Below are positions 57,797 to 64,000 of a DNA stretch of 64,000 nt, piece after piece. This DNA comes from Nocardioides sp. IC4_145 (GTDB lineage Bacteria; Actinomycetota; Actinomycetes; Propionibacteriales; Nocardioidaceae). The stretch is taken from NCBI RefSeq assembly GCF_011250565.1, contig NZ_JAANMS010000003.1, positions 1-64,000 on the forward strand, written 5' to 3'. Within the stretch, counting starts at the first letter, position 1. Every line of letters begins with the position of its first letter. The notes under the pieces are model-generated. The model searched no databases. It saw only the letters and a program-made list of their open reading frames with translations, and was not told the origin of the DNA. A program made the position numbers and the translations under genes.

Positions 57797-58971
57797 CGGT
57801 AGCGCAGGGCGGCGAGGTAGGACTCCGCGTTGCGCCGCGTCTCCGCCACCGAGTCGCCGCCGAACTTCTCCGTCACCGCGTCCGCGAGCACGAGCGCGAC
57901 CATCGCCTCGGCGACGATGCCGGCGGCCGGGACCGCGCAGACGTCGGAGCGCTGGTGGTGCGCGACCGACTCCTCGCCGGTCGCGACGTCGACGGTGCGC
58001 AGGGCGCGCGGGACGGTCGCGATCGGCTTCATCGCGGCGCGCACCCGCAGCACCTCGCCCGTGGTCATGCCGCCCTCGGTGCCGCCGGAGCGGCCCGAGA
58101 CGCGGCGGATGCCCTCGTCGGTCGGGACGATCTCGTCGTGCGCGAGCGAGCCCGGCGTGGCGGCCAGCTCGAAGCCGTCGCCGACCTCGACGCCCTTGAT
58201 CGCCTGGATGCCCATGAGCGCGCCGGCCAGGCGCGAGTCGAGGCGGCGGTCCCAGTGCACGTGCGAGCCGAGGCCCGGCGGGAGGCCGTGGACGACGACC
58301 TCGACCACGCCGCCCAGGGTGTCGCCGTCCTTGTGCGCCTGGTCGATCCGCTCGACCATCCGCCGGGAGGTGTCGGCGTCGAGGCAACGCACCGGGTCCT
58401 CGTCCAGGCGGGCGACGTCGTCGGCCTGCGGCCAGAGCCCGTCGGGGGCACGGACCCCGCCGAGCTCGATGACGTGGGAGACGATGCGGGCGCCGACGGC
58501 CTGCTCGAGGAAGTTGCTGGCCACCCGGCCGAGGGCGACGCGCGCCGCGGTCTCGCGGGCCGAGGCGCGCTCGAGGATCGGGCGGGCGTCCTCGAAGTCG
58601 TACTTCTGCATGCCGGCGAGGTCGGCGTGGCCCGGGCGGGGGCGGGTCAGCGGCGCGTTGCGGGCCATCGACGCGAGCTCGTCGGGGTCGACCGGGTCGG
58701 CCGCCATGACCTTCTCCCACTTGGGCCACTCGGTGTTGCCGACCTGGATCGCGACCGGCCCACCCTGGGACTCGCCGTGGCGCACGCCGCCGACGAGCGT
58801 GACCTCGTCCTGCTCGAACTTCATCCGGGCGCCGCGGCCGTAGCCGAGCCGGCGACGGGCCAGGGAGTCCTGGATGTCGGCCGAGGTCACCCGCACGTGG
58901 GCGGGCAGACCCTCGAGGATCGCGACCAGGGAGGGGCCGTGGGACTCGCCCGCGGTGAGCCAACGAAGCAT
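57793..58971 (-). CDS. aroC: chorismate synthase
   Basis: Last shikimate-pathway step, needing reduced FMN. The 392-aa protein carries the three family signatures: [19 protein letters not shown], with [36 protein letters not shown]-type central region; and [20 protein letters not shown] near the C-terminus. An extended [26 protein letters not shown] segment is intact. The ATG follows a GAGACT box by 7 nt, so it may be leaderless and head the aroC-aroK-aroB-aroQ unit. Confidence 0.96.
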   Translation of the reverse strand: MLRWLTAGESHGPSLVAILEGLPAHVRVTSADIQDSLARRRLGYGRGARMKFEQDEVTLVGGVRHGESQGGPVAIQVGNTEWPKWEKVMAADPVDPDELASMARNAPLTRPRPGHADLAGMQKYDFEDARPILERASARETAARVALGRVASNFLEQAVGARIVSHVIELGGVRAPDGLWPQADDVARLDEDPVRCLDADTSRRMVERIDQAHKDGDTLGGVVEVVVHGLPPGLGSHVHWDRRLDSRLAGALMGIQAIKGVEVGDGFELAATPGSLAHDEIVPTDEGIRRVSGRSGGTEGGMTTGEVLRVRAAMKPIATVPRALRTVDVATGEESVAHHQRSDVCAVPAAGIVAEAMVALVLADAVTEKFGGDSVAETRRNAESYLAALRYR

Positions 58972-59011
58972 GGGCGTCAGTCTCCCACGAGCCCCCGACG
59001 CGACCGGACGC

Positions 59012-59779
59012 TCACCCGGTGACGAGACCGTCGAGCACCGGCTCGCCGATCCACACGCCGAGCAGCGCGGCCACCAGCATGAACGGCCCGAACGGGAACG
59101 CCTTGCGCTCCACGACCCGCAGCAGCGACAGCAGCCCGCCACCGACGCCGCCGAGCAGGAACCCGCCGTACACCCCGACGAGCAGCTCGCCCCAGCCCAG
59201 GTGCCCGAGCGCGATGCCGAGGAGGCCGGCGAGCCGCACGTCGCCGTAGCCCAGGCCGCGCGGGTGCACGAACCACAGGACGAAGAAGATGCCCCCCGCG
59301 AGCAGCCAGCCCCAGAACGCGCGGACCAGGTCGTCGGTGTCCCGCGTGACCACCCAGGTGACCAGCGTCAGGGCGATCGTGAGGAGGTACGTCGGCGCGA
59401 TCACCTTCGTCGGCAGCAGGCGGGTGCGCCAGTCGACCACCGCGAGGGCGACCGAGACCGGCACCAGGGGCGCCAGCGGCAGCAGGTCCCAGTCGGCGCC
59501 GACCGACCAGCCGACCAGCGCCCCCGCCGCGGCGGAGGCGAGCGCCGCCTTCCACACCAGCCCCGGCAGGCGGGCGATGTCGGCGTAGGGCTCCTTGGGT
59601 TCCTCCGCCCCCTCCGTCTCCTCCGCGCCGGCGACGACCGGGGCGTCCTGCTCGGCGACCGTGTCGTCGGTGGTGGTCGGCTCCGGCTCGGGGATCCACG
59701 CGATGAGCGCCGGCACCACCAGCCCCAGTCCGCCGCAGACCAGCGCGAGCGCCACGGCGGCGACCACCTGGTCGTTCAC
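59012..59779 (-). CDS. type IV prepilin peptidase (A24 family), no methylase domain
   Basis: A 255-aa polytopic membrane aspartyl protease with about eight hydrophobic helices. The two catalytic aspartates are in [18 protein letters not shown] and [14 protein letters not shown] (GxGD). The N-terminal cysteine-rich methyltransferase domain of classical PilD is missing; instead there is an acidic linker ([12 protein letters not shown]) after the first helix. No pilin genes are in the window. The GTG overlaps the aroE stop, so it is embedded in the aro operon. Confidence 0.85.
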   Translation of the reverse strand: MNDQVVAAVALALVCGGLGLVVPALIAWIPEPEPTTTDDTVAEQDAPVVAGAEETEGAEEPKEPYADIARLPGLVWKAALASAAAGALVGWSVGADWDLLPLAPLVPVSVALAVVDWRTRLLPTKVIAPTYLLTIALTLVTWVVTRDTDDLVRAFWGWLLAGGIFFVLWFVHPRGLGYGDVRLAGLLGIALGHLGWGELLVGVYGGFLLGGVGGGLLSLLRVVERKAFPFGPFMLVAALLGVWIGEPVLDGLVTG

Positions 59780-60630
59780 CGAGCCTCTCCCCCGCTCGCG
59801 CTCCCGCTCCCGTGCGTCGCGCCCCCGTGCAGCGCCGCCTCCCCTGCGGCCCGCATGACGGCGACCGACGGCAGCCGGCCGGTGAACAGCTCGACCTGGA
59901 GCGCCGCCTGGTGGACGAGCAGGTCGAGCCCGCCGACGAGCACCCGCCCGCCGTGCGCCTCCTCGACCACGGACGCGGCCAGCGGGGTCGGCCACGGGTC
60001 GTAGACGACCTCGAAGAGCACCGGCACGTCGCGGCAGCCGGCCACCAGCGCCTCGGTCTGCGCCGCGGCCGGGATCGTCGAGACGACGACGTCGGCCCGC
60101 GGCGGGTCCGCCAGGGACGCGAGCACGACCTCGGGCGCGGAGGGATGGCGGCGTACGGCCTCGGCGGCCTCCGCGCCGCGCGCCTCCGAGCGCACGTGCA
60201 GGGTGACCCGCTCCGCCCCGAGCTCGCACAGGGCCAGCCCGGTCGACGCCGCGGTCGCACCCCCGCCGAGCACGGCGCCGGCACGGACCGGCCCGTCGTG
60301 GCGCTCCCGGACCGCCGCGACCGCGCCCGGCAGGTCCGTGTTGTCCGCGTGCCGGGCTCCCCCGTCGAGCACCAGCGTGTTGGCGGCGCCGACGAGCGCG
60401 GCACGGTCGGAGACGTCGTCGGCCAGCCCCATCAGCTCGCGCTTGAGCGGCATCGTCAGCGACAGGCCGCGCCACGAGTCGTCCAGGCCGGCGAGGAAGT
60501 CGGGCAGGCCGCCGGCCGGCACGCGGACGGCGTCGTAGGTCCAGTCCAGGCCGAGCTCGGCGTACGCCGCCCGGTGCAGCACCGGCGACAGCGAGTGGGC
60601 GATCGGGTCGCCGAGGACGGCGCAGCGCAT
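59776..60630 (-). CDS. aroE: shikimate dehydrogenase
   Basis: Fourth shikimate step, NADP-dependent. The 284-aa protein has CAVLGDPIAHSLSPVLHRAAY (shikimate-binding Ser residues), SLTMPLKRELMGL with the catalytic Lys, VGAANTLV, the NADP loop AVLGGGATAASTGLALCELGA and GLDLLVHQAALQVELFTG. The catalytic Asp is in HADNTDLPGAV. The ATG overlaps the mltG stop (TGATG). The last 12 residues are a Gly/Ser-rich tail. Confidence 0.95.
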   Translation of the reverse strand: MRCAVLGDPIAHSLSPVLHRAAYAELGLDWTYDAVRVPAGGLPDFLAGLDDSWRGLSLTMPLKRELMGLADDVSDRAALVGAANTLVLDGGARHADNTDLPGAVAAVRERHDGPVRAGAVLGGGATAASTGLALCELGAERVTLHVRSEARGAEAAEAVRRHPSAPEVVLASLADPPRADVVVSTIPAAAQTEALVAGCRDVPVLFEVVYDPWPTPLAASVVEEAHGGRVLVGGLDLLVHQAALQVELFTGRLPSVAVMRAAGEAALHGGATHGSGSASGGEAR

Positions 60631-61799
60631 CAGCAGCGGTCGGACTCGTTGGCGCAGTAGTCCTGCAGCTCCCTCTTGAACGAGAGGAACTCGTCGTAGC
60701 TGTCGGTGAACTTGGTCTCGCCCGTCGAGAGGTCGACCGTCACGTAGTAGAGCCACGAGCCCTCGGCGGGGTTCGCCGCCGCCTGGATCGCCGCGTCGCC
60801 CGGTGCCTCGATCGGGCCCGGCGGGAGCCCCGGCTGGGTGTAGGTGTTGTACGGCGAGTCCGCCACCGAGTCGATCTGGTCCTGGCTGAGCACGGCGATC
60901 GGCTCCTTGCCGAGCGCGTAGTTGACCGCGGCGTCGATCTGCAGCAGGCCGTTGGTCTGGCCGTTGTCGGGGTTCTCGATGCGGTTGTAGATCACCCGCG
61001 CGACCTTCGGCATGTCGTCACCGCGGCCCTCGGCCTCGACCAGGCTGGCCACGGTCATCAGCTCGTGCGGGGTGTAGCCGAGCTCGGCCGCGGCGTCCTC
61101 CAGGCCGGCCTCGTCGGCCGCCTGGCGCCAGCGGGTCACCATCGCCTGGACCATGTCGAGCGGCTTGGCGTTCGGCCCGAAGGAGTACGTCGAGGGGAAC
61201 AGGTAGCCCTCGGGGTTGCCGCCGGCGTACTCCGGCAGGCCGATCTTGTCGGGCTGGCCGAGGACCTTCTCGAAGGCGCCCGCGCGGAAGTCGGTGCTCT
61301 CCGCGAGGATCTCGACCACCTGGTCGGTGTTGAGGCCCTCGGGGATCGTCACGGCGTTGGTGATGATGTTGGCGGGGTCGACGAGCACGTCGATCGCGTC
61401 CTCGGCGGCCATCTCCTTCTTGAGCGGGTAGAAGCCGACCTGGATGCCCGGCGCGTCCGGGTTCGCGGCGGCGGCGTCGATGCAGGCCTGCACCGAGGCG
61501 ACGACGCCCTCGGCCTTCAGGCCACGGCAGATCGCGGCGCTCGAGTCGCCCTCGACCACCTCGAACGCCACCTCGCCCGTGCCGGGGCCGGCGAAGTCGT
61601 CGGGATCGGCGAACTGGTCCTCGACCCACGCGATCCCCCGCGTCACCGCGAAGTAGAGGCCGCCGGCCACGATCGCCAGCGCGACGAGGACGGCCAGGCA
61701 ACCGGGCAGGCCGCGGCGCTTGCGTCGGCGACGACCGCCGACGGGCGCGGCGCCGTCCCCCGGCAGCAGCGTGTCGCTGGGGTGGCTCGGGTCGCTCAC
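60630..61799 (-). CDS. mltG: endolytic murein transglycosylase MltG
   Basis: Membrane-anchored lytic transglycosylase that cuts nascent peptidoglycan and ends glycan strands. The 389-aa protein has a basic cytoplasmic N-terminus (GGRRRRKRRG), one transmembrane helix (about residues 32-52), a LysM-like region, and the YceG domain with PEGYLFPSTYSFG, the catalytic Glu in MTVASLVEAEGRG, VARVIYNRI, LLQIDAAVNYALG and YNTYTQPGLPPGPIEAPG. It overlaps aroE by one base and ruvX by 4 nt. Confidence 0.95.
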   Translation of the reverse strand: MSDPSHPSDTLLPGDGAAPVGGRRRRKRRGLPGCLAVLVALAIVAGGLYFAVTRGIAWVEDQFADPDDFAGPGTGEVAFEVVEGDSSAAICRGLKAEGVVASVQACIDAAAANPDAPGIQVGFYPLKKEMAAEDAIDVLVDPANIITNAVTIPEGLNTDQVVEILAESTDFRAGAFEKVLGQPDKIGLPEYAGGNPEGYLFPSTYSFGPNAKPLDMVQAMVTRWRQAADEAGLEDAAAELGYTPHELMTVASLVEAEGRGDDMPKVARVIYNRIENPDNGQTNGLLQIDAAVNYALGKEPIAVLSQDQIDSVADSPYNTYTQPGLPPGPIEAPGDAAIQAAANPAEGSWLYYVTVDLSTGETKFTDSYDEFLSFKRELQDYCANESDRC

Positions 61800-62287
61800 T
61801 GGGTCTCCTCGGGCTCCTCGGGCACTGCCCGGACGATCTCGCCGGGGGCGGTCCCCGTCGTGCGCTCGGTGTCGAGCGCGTGCTGCAGGATCAGGACCGC
61901 GGCGGCCTGGTCGACGACCGCCCGGCGCTTGCTGCCGGACCGGCCCCGGTCGCGGAGCATAGCCTCCGCCGAGACCGTGGTCAGCCGCTCGTCGACCAGC
62001 CGCACCGGTGTCGGCGCGACCCGCTCGGCCAGCCGCGCGGCGAACTCCCGGGTCTTGACCGCCGCCGGCCCCTCGCCGCCGGACAGGCTGCGGGGCAACC
62101 CGACGACGACCTCGGCGACCTCGGACTCCTCACGGATCTCGCGCAGGATCCGGGCGATCCGGGCGAGGTCGCCCTTGCCGCGGCGCACGGTCTCGACGGG
62201 CGTGGCGAGGAACCCGGTCGGGTCGCTGCGCGCCACGCCGATCCGGGCATCCCCCGGGTCGATCCCGAGCCGTACGCCGTGCCTCAA
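61796..62287 (-). CDS. ruvX: putative pre-16S rRNA nuclease / Holliday junction resolvase-like RuvX
   Basis: RNase-H-fold YqgF family enzyme implicated in 16S rRNA 5' maturation. The 163-aa protein has RLGIDPGDARIGVARSDP (catalytic Asp), VVGLPRSLSGGEGPAA, LVDERLTTVSAEAML and VDQAAAVLILQHALD with the remaining acidic residues. The start is TTG at 62287, overlapping the alaS stop (TTGA). The acidic tail after LDTERTT is an extension. Confidence 0.93.
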   Translation of the reverse strand: MRHGVRLGIDPGDARIGVARSDPTGFLATPVETVRRGKGDLARIARILREIREESEVAEVVVGLPRSLSGGEGPAAVKTREFAARLAERVAPTPVRLVDERLTTVSAEAMLRDRGRSGSKRRAVVDQAAAVLILQHALDTERTTGTAPGEIVRAVPEEPEETQ

Positions 62288-64000
62288 GCGCCCGCCGTCC
62301 GCGCGACCTCGGCGGTCACCAGCGCGAGCGCCTCGTCGACCCGGGTCGTGTCGGTGCCGCCGCCCTGGGCGACGTCGTCCTTGCCGCCGCCCTTGCCGCC
62401 GACGAGCGGGCCGACCGCGCGGACCAGCGCGTTGGCCGACAGCCCACGCTCGCGGGCCGCGTCGGTGACGGCCGCGACGACCGCGACCTTGCCGTCGGCC
62501 ACGCCGATGACCACGACCACGCCGGGCTCGCCCTGCGGCAGCCGGCTGCGGACGTCCATCGCCAGCGTGCGCACGTCCCCGCCGGCCGCGCCGTCGGCGC
62601 GGTGGGCGACGACGTGGACGCCGCCCACGACCTCGGCGCCGGCCGCGAGCTGGCCACCGGCGGCGAGCAGCTGGGCGACGCGGGCCTTCTCGGCCTCCTT
62701 CTCGACCGCGCGCAGGCGCTCGACGAGCTCGGAGACCCGGCCGACGAGGTCGTCGGGCTGGGTCTTGAGCAGACCGGTGAGCTGGCTGACGACGTCACGC
62801 TCGCGGGCGAGGTAGGCGAAGCCCTCGACGCCGGTGAACGCCTCGATCCGGCGGTTGCCCGAGCCGACCGACGACTCGCCGGTGACGACGATCGTGCCGA
62901 TCTGGGAGGAGTGGTCCACGTGCGTGCCGCCGCAGAGCTCGCGCGACCACGGGCCGCCGATCTCGACCACGCGCACCTTGGAGTCGTCATACGTCTCGCC
63001 GAACAGAGCGATCGCGCCCCAGTCCTTGGCCTCGGGGAGCGTCATGTACTGCCAGGAGACCGGCAGGTCGGCGCGGAGCGCGTGGTTGGACACCTGCTCG
63101 ATGTCACGGACCTGCTGCGGGCTGAGGCCGGTGGTCCACCCGAAGTCGAGGCGGAGGTAGCCCGGCCGGTTGTAGGAGCCCGACTGCAGCGCGGTGGGGC
63201 CGAGCACCTCGCGCAGCGCCGCGTGCACCACGTGGGTGCCCGAGTGCGCCTGCCGCGCGCCGGTGCGCCACTCGGGGTCGACGCGGGCGTGCAGCTGCGC
63301 CGTCGAGGAGGCGTCGAGCTCACCGTCGACCACGCGCACCTGGTGCACGACCAGGCCGCGGACCGGCCGCTGCACGTCGAGCACCTCGAGCCGGCCGCCG
63401 TCGAAATCGATGAGGCCGGCGTCCGCCGCCTGGCCACCGGACTCGGCGTAGAACGGGGTGCGGTCGAGCACGAGCTCGCCGACCTCGCCGGCCGCCAGGG
63501 ACCGGGCCGGCGCACCGCCGGAGAGCAGCGCCAGCGGGCGGGACTCGGTCTCGAGGGTCTCGTAGGCGAGCCACTCGGTCGGGCCGTGGGCGTCGAGGAT
63601 GCCGCGGTAGACGCCGGTGTCGGCGTGCTGGCCCTTCTTGGCGCGCGCGTCGGCCTTGGCCCGCTCGCGCTGCTCGGTCATGAGCGCGCGGAATCCCTCC
63701 TCGTCGACGCTCAGCCCGGCCTCGGAGGCCATCTCCAGGGTCAGGTCGATCGGGAAGCCGTAGGTGTCGTGCAGCGCGAACGCCTGGTCGCCGGCCAGCC
63801 GGGTCGACCCGGAGGCCTTCACCTGCTGGGCGGCCTGGTCGAAGATCTGGGTGCCGGCCTGGAGCGTCTTGCGGAACGCGTCCTCCTCGGCGTACGCCAC
63901 CCGGCTGATCCGCTCGAAGTCCGCCTCGAGCTCGGGGTAGGACGCCTTCATCCGGCTCATGCTCACCGGCAGCAGCTCGGGCAGCGCGCGGTCCTCGTAG
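62284..64000 (-). CDS. alaS: alanyl-tRNA synthetase, 3' part (5' end outside window)
   Basis: The frame is open to base 64000, giving about 572 C-terminal residues. The text covers the end of the catalytic region (YEDRALPELLPVSMSRMKASY), the helical tRNA-recognition segment, and the editing domain with SGTHVVHAALREVLG and the zinc-binding RELCGGTHVDHSSQIG. A coiled-coil linker follows, then the C-Ala domain ending NALVRAVGPLVGGKGGGKDD. Internal ATG at 63966 is not the start. Order alaS-ruvX-mltG-aroE is the common actinobacterial arrangement. Confidence 0.96.
   Translation of the reverse strand, partial: YEDRALPELLPVSMSRMKASYPELEADFERISRVAYAEEDAFRKTLQAGTQIFDQAAQQVKASGSTRLAGDQAFALHDTYGFPIDLTLEMASEAGLSVDEEGFRALMTEQRERAKADARAKKGQHADTGVYRGILDAHGPTEWLAYETLETESRPLALLSGGAPARSLAAGEVGELVLDRTPFYAESGGQAADAGLIDFDGGRLEVLDVQRPVRGLVVHQVRVVDGELDASSTAQLHARVDPEWRTGARQAHSGTHVVHAALREVLGPTALQSGSYNRPGYLRLDFGWTTGLSPQQVRDIEQVSNHALRADLPVSWQYMTLPEAKDWGAIALFGETYDDSKVRVVEIGGPWSRELCGGTHVDHSSQIGTIVVTGESSVGSGNRRIEAFTGVEGFAYLARERDVVSQLTGLLKTQPDDLVGRVSELVERLRAVEKEAEKARVAQLLAAGGQLAAGAEVVGGVHVVAHRADGAAGGDVRTLAMDVRSRLPQGEPGVVVVIGVADGKVAVVAAVTDAARERGLSANALVRAVGPLVGGKGGGKDDVAQGGGTDTTRVDEALALVTAEVARTAGA

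Noticed and set aside
63966-64000. ATG at 63966 as the alaS start
   Set aside because: The frame stays open to the window edge and reads sensible AlaS sequence (ALPELLPVSMSRM), and the catalytic N-terminal part is missing, so the gene is cut by the window end.

Overview
The window is very GC-rich (roughly 70% or more by eye), densely packed chromosomal DNA of an actinobacterium. The gene set and order point to Nocardioidaceae (Nocardioides-like); this assignment is by recognition, not by a search. Markers are an actinobacterial integration host factor (mihF) in the order mihF-gmk-rpoZ-coaBC-metK-priA-def-fmt-rsmB-rpe-rib-hisEG, a PyrR-type leader before the RBS of both pyrR and carA, widespread ATGA/GTGA stop-start overlaps, many GTG starts, and leaderless-looking starts preceded by a TANNNT box. 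No tRNA, rRNA, CRISPR, insertion sequence or prophage was seen.

Layout. 1-5511 (+): sulfonate-binding lipoprotein and SsuD monooxygenase, a small membrane protein, a PLP barrel enzyme, a P-loop kinase and an aldose-epimerase-like protein. 5634-7213 (-): hisE-hisG-PH-domain protein. 7312-11696 (+): an overlapping four-gene operon of hybrid histidine kinase, pyruvoyl-dependent arginine decarboxylase, an unrecognised GNAT-like protein and a single-domain response regulator; this is the most unusual system here. 11841-16312 (-): riboflavin operon ribD-ribE-ribM-ribBA-ribH under an FMN riboswitch. 16423-17961 (+): a frameshifted lipoprotein gene, then a TetR regulator with a perfect palindromic operator. 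17892-27765 (-, one + gene): rpe, a RecQ helicase with a Tudor-like tail, a stand-alone LigD polymerase divergent from an AAA ATPase, then rsmB, an MmcQ/YjbR protein, fmt, def and a helicase-dead priA.

28071-46993 (-): metK, coaBC, rpoZ, gmk, mihF, a lipoprotein, then the pyrimidine genes pyrF, a degenerate class-1B PyrD-like gene, pyrK, class-2 pyrD, carB and carA. Next come a luciferase-like flavoenzyme, hrpB, pyrC, pyrB and pyrR. The two pyrimidine blocks each start with the same 65-nt leader, so PyrR can plausibly control both. 47069-54517 is a lineage-variable insert in the usual nusB-pyrR junction: quinone oxidoreductase, PPOX flavin/F420 protein, a membrane protein, a MinD-like ATPase, and two paralogous flavin disulfide reductases flanking a DUF1206 membrane protein. 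54556-64000 (-): nusB-efp, aroQ-aroB-aroK-aroC, a type IV prepilin peptidase, aroE, mltG, ruvX and the 3' part of alaS, which runs off the window.

Intergenic spaces longer than about 100 bp are repeatedly filled by long inverted repeats of at least three sequence families, the densest (27805-28066) between priA and metK. Positions were worked out by hand from the sequence; functions are family assignments by recognition.
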